Shown: positions 48,100-56,964 of the stretch, piece by piece
How the letters are laid out: the number at the start of each line of letters is the position of its first letter
Numbering within the stretch: position 1 is the stretch's first letter
NCBI RefSeq assembly: GCF_004328705.1
Contig: NZ_CP035319.1
Coordinates: 1,178,001 to 1,242,000, forward strand
Direction of reading: 5' to 3'
Source: Rhodococcus sp. ABRD24
GTDB taxonomy: Bacteria; Actinomycetota; Actinomycetes; Mycobacteriales; Mycobacteriaceae
DNA length: 64,000 nt
Notes under the pieces: generated by a model
The model's database searches: none
What the model was told of the DNA's origin: nothing
What the model saw: only the letters and a program-made list of their open reading frames with translations
Made by a program: the position numbers and the translations under genes

Positions 48100-50469
48100 A
48101 TGCCCGCCCCCACCGACCCTGCTGCCACGCGTAATTATCCCGTCGACCACCATGGCTACGAGCCGTTCAAGATGAACGACCCGTTCCCCGCCTATGCGCG
48201 CCTCCGATCGGAGGAGCCGGTGATGTTCGACGAACGAATCGGATGCTGGGTAGTCAGCCGTTACGAGGACATCAAGGCGGTCTTCGACGACTGGGAGACC
48301 TTCAGCAGCGAGAACGCGCAGGCGCCGGTCCGCGAACGTGGATCGCAGGCGAAGAAGATCATGGCGGACGGCGGTTTCACGGCCTATTCAGGGCTGTCGG
48401 CCCGACGGCCTCCGGAGCACACGCGGATCCGGAAAGCGGTATCCAAGGCGTTCACCCCGCGCCGCTACAAGGCTCTCGAACCATTCATCCGCGACAACGT
48501 GGACCGGCAGCTGCGCGCGCTGCTCGCGCATGAGGATCGCCGGGGCGACCTGCTGCGCGACCTCGCCTACGACGTGCCGACCGTCACGATCTTGACGCTG
48601 ATCGGCGCGGACGCCGACAAGGTCGACCAGTTCAAGCGCTGGTCCGACTCGCGCGCGGCGATGACCTGGGGTGATCTCAGCGACGACGAGCAGGTCCCGC
48701 ACGCACACAATCTCGTCGAGTACTGGCACGAGTGCCTGCGTCTGGTGGCGCACGCCCACGAGCACGGCGGCGACAATCTGGTCGCCGATCTCGTCCGCGC
48801 GCAGGAAGAAGGAAGCGAGATCACCGATCACGAGATCGCGTCGGTCTGCTACAGCCTGCTGTTCGCCGGCCACGAGACGACCACGACATTGATCTCGAAC
48901 ACGCTTCGTCTCCTGCTCGCCCACCGCGATCAGTGGGAGGCCCTCGCCCAGGACCCGAAGAAGATTCCGCAGGCAATCGACGAGGTCCTCCGATTCAGTC
49001 CCTCGATCGTCGGCTGGCGACGTAAGGCACTCGAGGACACGGTGATCGGAGAAACCCCGATTCCTGCCGGTGCCGAGATCCTGCTCGTCATGGGATCCGG
49101 GAACCGGGACGAATCGAAGTTCACCGATCCCGAGGTCTTCGACATCACCCGAGGCAATGCACGTGAGCATCTCGCATTCGGGTTCGGCCTGCACTACTGC
49201 CTGGGAAACATGCTCGCCAAACTCCAGGTGAAGATCGTTGTCGAGGAGCTGTTGAAGACTGCTCCGTTCCTCGAACTCGTCGACCCCGAGGCCATCACCT
49301 TCGGCGACAACCTCTCGTTCCGGGCCCCGACGGCGGTACCAGTGCGCTGGGACGATCCGAGCAGCGACACAACCGAGGACTCCCCCGCCCGGTACATCCA
49401 GTTCTTCGACGACCTGCAAGCGCCGCAGCACGATCAGCTCGGCGGCAAGTGCGCATCACTGGTATCTCTGACCACGGCGGGGATGCCGGTGCCGCCCGGG
49501 TTTGCACTGACCACCGCGCTCTACGATTCCTTCATCGAGGAAGCCGGCATCGCCGACGAGATCCAGCGGTTGCTGGACGGCCTCGACCCCGAAGACGTTG
49601 CTCACGTCGACGCGGTCTCCGCCCAGATCCGCGATGCGATCACCTCGCGTGCGGTCCCCGAACCGCTCCGGCGCCTGACGATCGATGCCTACCACAGATT
49701 GCAGGCCCGCTTCGATCAGCCCGTACCGGTCGCTGTGCGATCCTCGGCGACGGCGGAGGACCTTCCCGACGCAAGCTTCGCCGGGCAGCAGGACACATAC
49801 CTGTGGCTCAACGGAATCGACGAGGTACTCGAACGCATCCGTTGTTGCTGGGCATCGCTGTACACCAGCCGCGCCATCATCTACCGGCTCAAGAACAACA
49901 TTCCCGACACGGGGCTGTCCATGGCCGTCGCGGTCCAGAAGATGGTCAGCGCCAAGGTCGCCGGCGTCGCGATGACGATGGATCCGACCAATGGCGATCG
50001 ATCCAAGATCACCGTCGACGCATCGTATGGCGTCGGCGAGATGGTGGTCTCCGGACAGGTCACCCCGGACAACATCGTCATGGACAAAGTGATGTTGACC
50101 GTGGTTTCGGAGACCATCGGCGACAAGCACGCCGAGCTCGTTCCAGACCCCGGATCACACCGCCTCGTGGAAAGAGACGTCGACGCCGACCGCCGCACCC
50201 GACGAAGCCTGACCGACCAGGAACTGCAGGCCGTCGCCGCGATCGCCAAGCGCGCCGAGAAGCACTACGGGTGCCCGCAGGACATCGAATGGGCGCTCGA
50301 CGCCGACCTGCCGGACGGCGAGAACCTGCTGCTCCTACAGTCCCGACCCGAAACGGTGTGGTCCTCGAAACCCAAGCAGGACAAAGTGACCGAATCAAAG
50401 AAGTCTGCCCGGCCGGGGCTCGACCTGACCGGAATCAGCCGGGCGATGACCCGGCCCCGCACCGCGTAA
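48100..50469 (+). CDS. Cytochrome P450 fused to PEP-synthase-like ATP-grasp domain (CreJ-CreH-like fusion)
   Basis: A 789-residue fusion. Residues about 1-415 are a bacterial P450 with I-helix FAGHETT (A256-T261), the ExxR in DEVLR, and heme loop FGFGLHYCLG with Cys367. After a short linker, residues about 430-765 are a complete PPDK_N/PEP-synthase nucleotide-binding domain: LGGKCASL (from 447), VRSSATAEDLPDASFAGQQ, WASLYTSRAIIYR, KMVSAKVAGVAMTMDPTNGD and LLLQSRPETVWS. In the Corynebacterium cresol pathway these activities belong to CreJ (oxidises aryl phosphates) and CreH (phosphorylates the phenol with CreI). Fusion would place phosphorylation and hydroxylation of one substrate on one chain. 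ATG 48100 has AGGAG five bases upstream; GTG 48094 overlaps that site. Confidence 0.9.
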   Translation: MPAPTDPAATRNYPVDHHGYEPFKMNDPFPAYARLRSEEPVMFDERIGCWVVSRYEDIKAVFDDWETFSSENAQAPVRERGSQAKKIMADGGFTAYSGLSARRPPEHTRIRKAVSKAFTPRRYKALEPFIRDNVDRQLRALLAHEDRRGDLLRDLAYDVPTVTILTLIGADADKVDQFKRWSDSRAAMTWGDLSDDEQVPHAHNLVEYWHECLRLVAHAHEHGGDNLVADLVRAQEEGSEITDHEIASVCYSLLFAGHETTTTLISNTLRLLLAHRDQWEALAQDPKKIPQAIDEVLRFSPSIVGWRRKALEDTVIGETPIPAGAEILLVMGSGNRDESKFTDPEVFDITRGNAREHLAFGFGLHYCLGNMLAKLQVKIVVEELLKTAPFLELVDPEAITFGDNLSFRAPTAVPVRWDDPSSDTTEDSPARYIQFFDDLQAPQHDQLGGKCASLVSLTTAGMPVPPGFALTTALYDSFIEEAGIADEIQRLLDGLDPEDVAHVDAVSAQIRDAITSRAVPEPLRRLTIDAYHRLQARFDQPVPVAVRSSATAEDLPDASFAGQQDTYLWLNGIDEVLERIRCCWASLYTSRAIIYRLKNNIPDTGLSMAVAVQKMVSAKVAGVAMTMDPTNGDRSKITVDASYGVGEMVVSGQVTPDNIVMDKVMLTVVSETIGDKHAELVPDPGSHRLVERDVDADRRTRRSLTDQELQAVAAIAKRAEKHYGCPQDIEWALDADLPDGENLLLLQSRPETVWSSKPKQDKVTESKKSARPGLDLTGISRAMTRPRTA

Positions 50470-50523
50470 CCACTGACCTCCGTCGCCGATCCCCTCCTCG
50501 GCGATCGCGAAAGGAAACCTCAC

Positions 50524-52338
50524 ATGACGATGAAGTCCTTCCCAAGCCCCTTCGACCTCGAAACCCCTGCGGGCGCCGAGGGATGGGAGGAGCTCTACCC
50601 CTACAACTTGGTCTTCCAGCCGAGCCGCAAGGACGTCGAGGACGGCAAGTTCTGGTTCTGCGACAGCCAGCACTGGCCCACCGTGTTCAAACCGTTCGAG
50701 ACGATCGGCGGCGAGTTCGCCGTCAAATGCCTGGGGCAGTACAACACCAAGCATCTGTTGATTCCCAACTCGAACGGCATCGAGTTCCGGATCCACCTCG
50801 GCTACCTGTACATGTCGCCGATCCCCGCTCCCGAGGAGGAGTTCGACGCGCGGGTGCCACTGTTCGAAGAGCGGGCCGCGTACTACTACCAGAACTGGGA
50901 GCCGCTGCTCGAGAAGTGGCACAAGAAGGTTCGGCTGACCATCGACGAGATGGAGGCGCTGTCCTTCGAGAAGCTGCCGGCCATGGTGCCGATCGAGGAC
51001 ATCCGGTCCGGTAAGGCCAAGGACGGCACCGAGGTCCTGCTCGAGAACTACGATCGGCTGATCCAGCTCTGCTACCAGAACTGGCAGTACCACTTCGAGT
51101 TCCTCAACCTCGGGTACATCGCCTACCTCGACTTCTTCGGCTTCTGCAAAGAGGCCTTCCCGAACATCCCGGACCAGTCGATTGCAACCATGGTCCAGGG
51201 CGTGGACATGGAACTGTTCCGCCCAGACGACGAACTGAAGGAACTGGCCAAGCTTGCCGTCGAGCTCGACCTCACCTCGCTGTTCGACGACACCGCGGAC
51301 GTCGACGGAACCCTGGCCCGGATCGCTCAGGCCGAGAACGGGGCCCGGTGGATCTCCCAGTACGAAGCCGCCCAGGATCCGTGGTTCAACTTCACGGTCG
51401 GCAACGGCTTCTACGGGCACGACAAGTACTGGATCGAGCACCAGGACCTGCCACTGGGCTATATCGCCGACTACATCCGCCGTTTGAACGAGGGACAGGA
51501 CATCATGCGTCCGGTCGCCGAGCTCGCCGTCGAGCGTGACCGGATCGCCGCCGAGTACCGCGATGTCCTCGACGGCGAGGCACGAGAGACGTTCGACGCC
51601 AAGATCGCCCTCGCCCGAACCGCCTACCCGTACGTCGAGAACCACAACTTCTACATCGAGCACTGGACGATGGGCGTGTTCTGGCGCAAGGTGCGTGAAC
51701 TGTCCCGCATGCTGCACGAGGAGGGATTCTGGGCCGAGCCGGACGACCTGCTGTACCTCAACCGCGGTGAGGTGCGCGAGGCACTGTTCGACCTGGCCAC
51801 CGCCTGGGGTGTCGGCGCGGAGCCGATCGGACCGCACTACTGGCCTGCGGAGATCGACCGCCGGAGGGGCATCATCGACGCGCTCAAGTCCCGCCGACCG
51901 GAACCGGCGCTGAACACCCCTCCCGAGTTCATCACCGAGCCGTTCACCAGCATGCTGTACGGCATCACCACCGAGCAGGTCCAGCAGTGGCTCAGTGACG
52001 ACGAGGAATCCAGCGACCATCTGCGCGGGATGGCAGCATCGCCGGGCGTCGTGGAGGGCATCGCCCGCGTGATCACCAGCTCGGACGAACTATCCGAGAT
52101 CCAGGACGGGGAAATCCTCGTCGCACCTGTGACCGCACCGTCGTGGGGTCCGATCTTCGGAAAGATCAAGGCCACCGTTACCGACATCGGCGGCATGATG
52201 AGCCACGCCGCGATCGTGTGCCGCGAATACGGCCTGCCGGCGGTGACCGGCACCGGATCCGCGTCCACCCAGATCAAGACCGGACAGCGGCTCCACGTCG
52301 ACGGCACCAAGGGTGTCGTCACCGTTCTGAGCGAATGA
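50524..52338 (+). CDS. creI: PEP-utilising-enzyme family protein with phospho-His swivel domain (CreI-like)
   Basis: A 604-residue protein. The first 500 residues are aromatic-rich (FWFCDSQHWPTVFKPFE, YYYQNWEPLLEKWHKK) and form the large subunit body seen in phenol-phosphorylating enzymes. The C-terminal 90 residues are a PPDK mobile domain: GMAASPGVVEGIARVI, then GGMMSHAAIVCREYGLPAV with phosphoryl-carrier His561. There is no PEP-binding barrel. With the ATP-grasp domain of the preceding fusion it would make a two-component phenol kinase similar to CreHI or phenylphosphate synthase. ATG follows AAAGGAAA. It lies 54 bases after the fusion gene. Confidence 0.85.
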   Translation: MTMKSFPSPFDLETPAGAEGWEELYPYNLVFQPSRKDVEDGKFWFCDSQHWPTVFKPFETIGGEFAVKCLGQYNTKHLLIPNSNGIEFRIHLGYLYMSPIPAPEEEFDARVPLFEERAAYYYQNWEPLLEKWHKKVRLTIDEMEALSFEKLPAMVPIEDIRSGKAKDGTEVLLENYDRLIQLCYQNWQYHFEFLNLGYIAYLDFFGFCKEAFPNIPDQSIATMVQGVDMELFRPDDELKELAKLAVELDLTSLFDDTADVDGTLARIAQAENGARWISQYEAAQDPWFNFTVGNGFYGHDKYWIEHQDLPLGYIADYIRRLNEGQDIMRPVAELAVERDRIAAEYRDVLDGEARETFDAKIALARTAYPYVENHNFYIEHWTMGVFWRKVRELSRMLHEEGFWAEPDDLLYLNRGEVREALFDLATAWGVGAEPIGPHYWPAEIDRRRGIIDALKSRRPEPALNTPPEFITEPFTSMLYGITTEQVQQWLSDDEESSDHLRGMAASPGVVEGIARVITSSDELSEIQDGEILVAPVTAPSWGPIFGKIKATVTDIGGMMSHAAIVCREYGLPAVTGTGSASTQIKTGQRLHVDGTKGVVTVLSE

Positions 52339-52339
52339 C

Positions 52340-53098
52340 ATGACAGACAAAAATGGCACGGGCAGAACGGTTTTGATCACCGGCGGGGCCGGCGGACTGG
52401 GTCGCGCATTCGCTCTGGGCTTCGCCGAACGAGGCTATCGGGTCGCGGTGGCCGATATCGACGGAACCGGCGCGGACGAGACCGCAAGGCTTCTGCGTGA
52501 GAGTGGCGCCGCTGCAACGTCGGTCACAGTGGATGTGACCTCGGTCGAATCCACGGACGCGATGGCCGCCTCGGTTGCGGAGTTCGGCGGTGGCCATATC
52601 GACGTCCTGGTCAACAACGCTGCGATCTATGCGGGTGTGACGCGGTCGCGCTTCGAGGAGATCGATCCCGCCGAATGGGACCGAGTCATGGCAGTGAATC
52701 TGAAGGGCCCCTGGATGTGTGCGCGGGCGTGCAGCCCACACCTCGCGGACGGCGGCTCTGTGGTGAACCTGTCCTCGGCCACGATCCTCAGCGGCTCCGC
52801 GAACTGGATGCACTACGTCGCCTCGAAGGGCGGTGTCGTGGCCCTCACCCGAGTGATGGCCAAGGAGTTGGGGGCTAGGTCGATCACCGTCAACGCCATC
52901 GCTCCGGGCTTCACCCTGACCGAGGCCAGCTACGGCCTGATGGAAGGGGCCGAAACCTACGGTGTCGACCGCGGCGCACTCAAGCGGGCCAGCCGGCCCG
53001 AGGACATCGTCGGTGCCGCACTGTTCCTGGCCAGCCCGGACAGCGAGTACATCACCGGCCAAACTCTCGTCGTCGACGGCGGACGACAGTTCATCTAG
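52340..53098 (+). CDS. creG: Short-chain dehydrogenase (CreG-like)
   Basis: A 252-residue classical SDR with cofactor motif LITGGAGGLGRAF (residues 12-24), NNAA (92-95), active-site Ser145/146, Tyr159 and Lys163 (YVASK), and DGG near the end. The ATG lies one base after the creI stop, so it is translationally linked. In the cresol pathway the CreG dehydrogenase oxidises the hydroxybenzyl alcohol to the aldehyde; the same step is assigned here by context. Confidence 0.82.
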   Translation: MTDKNGTGRTVLITGGAGGLGRAFALGFAERGYRVAVADIDGTGADETARLLRESGAAATSVTVDVTSVESTDAMAASVAEFGGGHIDVLVNNAAIYAGVTRSRFEEIDPAEWDRVMAVNLKGPWMCARACSPHLADGGSVVNLSSATILSGSANWMHYVASKGGVVALTRVMAKELGARSITVNAIAPGFTLTEASYGLMEGAETYGVDRGALKRASRPEDIVGAALFLASPDSEYITGQTLVVDGGRQFI

Positions 53099-53109
53099 GA
53101 GAAGCAGCA

Positions 53110-53430
53110 ATGCCCAAAGTTACGTACACCGACTGCGACGGGAACGCCCGAGCAGTCGAAGGCAATGTCGGTGACTCCGTCATGGAAGTCGCGATGCGCA
53201 ACGGAGTAGCCGGCATCGTTGCCGAATGCGGCGGCTCGCTGTCGTGCGCGACGTGCCATGTCTTCGTCCGCCCGGACCAGTTCGACGAACTGCCCGCCAT
53301 GGACGACATGGAGGACGAAATGCTGTACGGCACAGCAGTGGAACGACAGGCGAACTCGCGGCTGTCCTGCCAGATCAAGCTCACCGAGGACCTCGATCTG
53401 GACGTGAGCACACCGGAAACGCAGGTCTAG
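53110..53430 (+). CDS. creF: [2Fe-2S] ferredoxin, putidaredoxin type (CreF-like)
   Basis: A 106-residue adrenodoxin/putidaredoxin-type ferredoxin with ligands Cys40, Cys46, Cys49 and Cys87 (AECGGSLSCATCH and LSCQ). It carries electrons from the reductase encoded next to the P450 domain. AGGAG stands before the ATG. It lies 11 bases after the SDR gene. Confidence 0.9.
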   Translation: MPKVTYTDCDGNARAVEGNVGDSVMEVAMRNGVAGIVAECGGSLSCATCHVFVRPDQFDELPAMDDMEDEMLYGTAVERQANSRLSCQIKLTEDLDLDVSTPETQV

Positions 53431-53432
53431 CG

Positions 53433-54740
53433 ATGGACTCTCACACCTCCGCCGGCGAGGACGGACTGCTGATCGTCGGGGCGAGCCAGGCCGGGGTACA
53501 GCTCGCCGGCTCACTGCGCGCCCTCGGATACGAACCGCCCATCACGCTCCTGGGAGACGAGAACCACCGCCCGTACCAGCGACCGGCGCTGTCCAAGGAG
53601 TTCCTCCAGGGACTGGTCACCTCCGAGTCGCTGATCTTCCGGACCGCCGAGTACTGGGACGAGCACCGCATCCGATTGATCATGGGCGAGCGCATCACGA
53701 CCGTCGACCGCCGAGTCGACGGGTCGGGTGTCGCAACCGCGGCGTCCGGAGCGCAGTTCCCCTTCGACCGATTGGCGCTCACCGTCGGTGCCCGGCCTCG
53801 GCCCCTCCAGGTAGAGGGCAGCGGATTGGACGGAGTGCTGTACCTGCGCAATGCCGACGACGCGCTCGATCTGCGACGACGCATGCCCGACGCCACCGAT
53901 GTCGTCGTGGTCGGCGGAGGATTCATCGGACTCGAGGCCGCTTCGAGCGCACGGAAGATGGGCAAACGGGCAACCGTTCTGGAAGCAGGTCCGCGGCTGA
54001 TCGGACGGGCTGTGGGCCAACAAACGTCCGCGTTCTTCCTGCAGGCACACCGCGACCGCGGTCTCCGGATCGAGCTCGATGCGACGGTCGCTCGAATCGT
54101 CGGCGAGAACGGCACGGTCACCGGTGTCGAGCTCGCCGACGGACGGGTCATAGCCGCGCAGATCGTCCTCGTGGGCATCGGAGTGGTGCCCAACGTCGAA
54201 CTGGCGCAGTCGATGGGTCTGTTGTGCGACAACGGTATCCGTGTCGACGAGTACGCCCTGGCCTCGGATGGAACGACCGTTGCCGTGGGTGACTGCGCGA
54301 ACATGCCCAACCCCGTACCAGGGGCACCGCCCGGCGACCGGATCCGCGTCGAAAGCGTCAACAACGCGATCGAGCATGCCAAGGTTGCGGCGTACTCCCT
54401 TACCGGCCGGCACACCGAATACACCGGTACACCGTGGTTCTGGTCGAACCAAGCCGATCTGAAACTGCAGATCGCGGGATTGGCCACCGGATACGACGAC
54501 ACCGTGGTGCGTCGGGACGACGCGAAAGGCAAGTTCTCCGTCCTGTACTACCGCAACGGGCGCATCATCGCCGCCGACTGTGTCAACAACCCACTCGACT
54601 TCATGGCCGTCAGGAACGCCCTGGCGAAACGCGCTGACATCCCCGCCGACCTGGCGGCCGATCCCACGACAGCTCTGAAGACGATCACGACCGAGGGCGC
54701 TCTCGTTCTCTCGGCTCCGCCATCGCCCGAATCGAGGTAA
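53433..54740 (+). CDS. creE: Ferredoxin reductase for the P450 (CreE-like)
   Basis: A 435-residue FAD-dependent NAD(P)H:ferredoxin reductase. FAD motif LLIVGASQAGVQLAGSL, the RPYQRPALSKEF segment, the NAD motif VVVVGGGFIGLEAAS, and VAVGDCAN before the C-terminal domain. The start lies two bases after the ferredoxin stop. Together with CreF-like ferredoxin it completes a class I P450 electron chain dedicated to the fused P450. Confidence 0.88.
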   Translation: MDSHTSAGEDGLLIVGASQAGVQLAGSLRALGYEPPITLLGDENHRPYQRPALSKEFLQGLVTSESLIFRTAEYWDEHRIRLIMGERITTVDRRVDGSGVATAASGAQFPFDRLALTVGARPRPLQVEGSGLDGVLYLRNADDALDLRRRMPDATDVVVVGGGFIGLEAASSARKMGKRATVLEAGPRLIGRAVGQQTSAFFLQAHRDRGLRIELDATVARIVGENGTVTGVELADGRVIAAQIVLVGIGVVPNVELAQSMGLLCDNGIRVDEYALASDGTTVAVGDCANMPNPVPGAPPGDRIRVESVNNAIEHAKVAAYSLTGRHTEYTGTPWFWSNQADLKLQIAGLATGYDDTVVRRDDAKGKFSVLYYRNGRIIAADCVNNPLDFMAVRNALAKRADIPADLAADPTTALKTITTEGALVLSAPPSPESR

Positions 54741-54748
54741 ACGCACCG

Positions 54749-55396
54749 ATGCGTACCCCCACCACCCGCCCCGTCGACACTTCCCCGATCGCCGCGGCGC
54801 CCGACGCTGCCACCGACCTGGATCCGATCTGGAAGTCCGTCGTCCCCGAGACGCGAACGCGTGGCAACGACATCCACCTGCCCACGTCGTTCGCCTATGC
54901 GGAGCGCCTGTGCGACTGCTATCCGGACGCGGACGCACTCGTCGTCCGCGTCGCAATCCTGCTGCACGACACCGGATGGGGTCGAGTGGATGAATCGCGC
55001 ATTATTTCCGAAGGCTTCAGCGGAGACTGGCGCAAGGCCGCGATCCGTTACGAGCACGAGCGCCAGGGCTGCCTCATCGCACGCGAGGTCCTACCGCCTC
55101 TGGGATACAGCGAGGATTTCGTCGAACGCGTCTGCGCAATCATCGACGGCCACGACACTCGCCAGGACGCACACTCCCTCGAAGACGAGTTGGTGCGCGA
55201 CGCGGACCGGCTGTGGCGCTTCGGGCCCACCGGGATCGCATTGGCGTCGTCGTGGTTCGGAATGACCCCGGCGCTGTACTGCGATCGCCTCGAGATCGAG
55301 ATCCTGCCCGAGCTGAAAACCGAAGCCGCCCATCAGATCGCAGTCGCCGATCTCGCCAGATCGCGTGCCTTGCTGAGGACGGACGTGCTGCGATGA
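54749..55396 (+). CDS. creD: HD-domain phosphohydrolase (CreD-like)
   Basis: A 215-residue HD protein. Metal-binding candidates are His43, His73-Asp74 (LLHDTG), His103, His135-Asp136 (DGHD) and Asp151/Asp153 (RDADRLWR). In the cresol pathway CreD removes the phosphate after P450 oxidation. Assignment rests on the HD signature plus its place in the operon. The start codon lies eight bases after the reductase stop, and the stop overlaps the aldehyde dehydrogenase start. Confidence 0.82.
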   Translation: MRTPTTRPVDTSPIAAAPDAATDLDPIWKSVVPETRTRGNDIHLPTSFAYAERLCDCYPDADALVVRVAILLHDTGWGRVDESRIISEGFSGDWRKAAIRYEHERQGCLIAREVLPPLGYSEDFVERVCAIIDGHDTRQDAHSLEDELVRDADRLWRFGPTGIALASSWFGMTPALYCDRLEIEILPELKTEAAHQIAVADLARSRALLRTDVLR

Positions 55397-56856
55397 ACCG
55401 GGCATCGCTCGCGCTCCCCTACACCCACGTCGACGACCTGTTTGTGGGAGGCCGTTGGGTCACGTCGGCCGGAACCGAACGCATCGAGGTCGTCGACCCG
55501 GCCACCGAGGAGGTCTGGGGTTCGGTGCCCGATGCGACCACCGAGGATGTCGATGCGGCGGTGCGCGCCGCGGACCGTGCCTTTCACACCCCGGGCTGGT
55601 CGGATCTGCGTCCGTCTGCGCGGGCAGAATATCTCTTGCGGATCGCGGACGAGATCGAAGAGCGGGCCGAACCCATGTCGTGGACCAACACCCGGGAGAA
55701 CGGCAGCCCTGTCGCCGAGACCTCGGGCAGCGCTTCCAACGCCGCCGGGATCTTCCGATACTTCGCGTCACTGGCCTCGTATCTCGAGAACGACGACGAG
55801 CGTCCCTATCCGAACGGTCTGGGAACGACCACCGTCTTTCGCGACCCCGTCGGTGTCTGTGCACTCATTGCGCCGTGGAACTTCCCGATCAACCTCGTCG
55901 TCGCCAAGCTGGCGCCCGCGCTGATTGCCGGTTGCACGGTGGTGATCAAACCTGCCGAGTCGACTCCGCTGTCGATTCGGTTCGTCATCGAGGCCGTCTC
56001 GGCGGCCGGTGTCCCGCCCGGCGTGGTCAACCTGGTGACCGGCACGGGTGCCGTCGGGGATCGCCTCGTGCGTCATCCGCTGGTCCGCAAGGTCGCCTTC
56101 ACCGGGTCGACACCCGTCGGAAGGAAGATCGCCGCGGCCTGCGGTGAACTGTTGCGGCCGGTCACACTCGAACTCGGCGGCAAGTCGTCGGCGATCGTGC
56201 TCGAGGATGCCGATCTGGACGCCTTCGCACAGGTCTTGATCCGGTCCTGCATGCGCAACACGGGCCAGACGTGTTACATCTCGACCAGAATTCTGGCGCC
56301 TGCGGCGCGGTACGCGGAAGTGGTCGACACGGTTACCCGAACCGTCGCCGCTGCCAAGCAGGGCGACCCGCTCGACGCGGACACCGACTTCGGTCCGTCG
56401 GCCACCGAGGAGCAGTACAAGATCGTCCTGAAGTACCTCGACAGCGCCCGAGCCGAGGGAGCCCGTGTCACTACCGGCGGTGGCCGCGCCGCCACCGACC
56501 GCGGGTACTTCGTGCAGCCCACCGTCCTCGCCGATGTAACCCCGGACATGACCATTGCTCGCGAGGAGATCTTCGGCCCGGTTGTCACAATCCTGCCGTA
56601 CGAGACCGTCGACGACGCAATCCGGATTGCGAACGACACCGATTTCGGGCTCGGCGGAATCATCTTCTCCCGTAACGAGACTCAGGCCATCGCGCTGGCA
56701 CGCAGAATCGACACGGGATCGGTCGGAATCAACTTCTTCGCCTCGAACCACAGTGCGCCGTTCGGCGGTCGACGCGACTCGGGGCTGGGAGTCGAGTTCG
56801 GAATCGAAGGTCTCAACGCGTACCTGACCCCGCAATCGGTTCACCACCGAACGTAG
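55393..56856 (+). CDS. creC: Aldehyde dehydrogenase (CreC-like)
   Basis: A 487-residue NAD(P)-dependent aldehyde dehydrogenase with Asn163 (PWNF), Glu260 (LELGGK) and nucleophile Cys294 (GQTCY). It would oxidise the hydroxybenzaldehyde to hydroxybenzoate, the last step of the cre-type route. ATG overlaps the HD gene stop (ATGA). Ring cleavage of the product (for example protocatechuate pathway) is not encoded in this window. Confidence 0.88.
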   Translation: MNRASLALPYTHVDDLFVGGRWVTSAGTERIEVVDPATEEVWGSVPDATTEDVDAAVRAADRAFHTPGWSDLRPSARAEYLLRIADEIEERAEPMSWTNTRENGSPVAETSGSASNAAGIFRYFASLASYLENDDERPYPNGLGTTTVFRDPVGVCALIAPWNFPINLVVAKLAPALIAGCTVVIKPAESTPLSIRFVIEAVSAAGVPPGVVNLVTGTGAVGDRLVRHPLVRKVAFTGSTPVGRKIAAACGELLRPVTLELGGKSSAIVLEDADLDAFAQVLIRSCMRNTGQTCYISTRILAPAARYAEVVDTVTRTVAAAKQGDPLDADTDFGPSATEEQYKIVLKYLDSARAEGARVTTGGGRAATDRGYFVQPTVLADVTPDMTIAREEIFGPVVTILPYETVDDAIRIANDTDFGLGGIIFSRNETQAIALARRIDTGSVGINFFASNHSAPFGGRRDSGLGVEFGIEGLNAYLTPQSVHHRT

Positions 56857-56964
56857 GGCGACGCGAACCCAGCTCGTGGCATATCGGACTCGACTGAACC
56901 CTCGGACGGGACGAAACGGATAGACTGCCCATCACAAACCGGTTACGGAGGCGATGGGGGCGAA

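Noticed and set aside
50395..52020. 541-codon minus-strand frame opposite the CreI-like gene
   Set aside because: Shadow frame of the well-supported plus-strand gene; Val/Glu/Leu-rich repeats with no domain.
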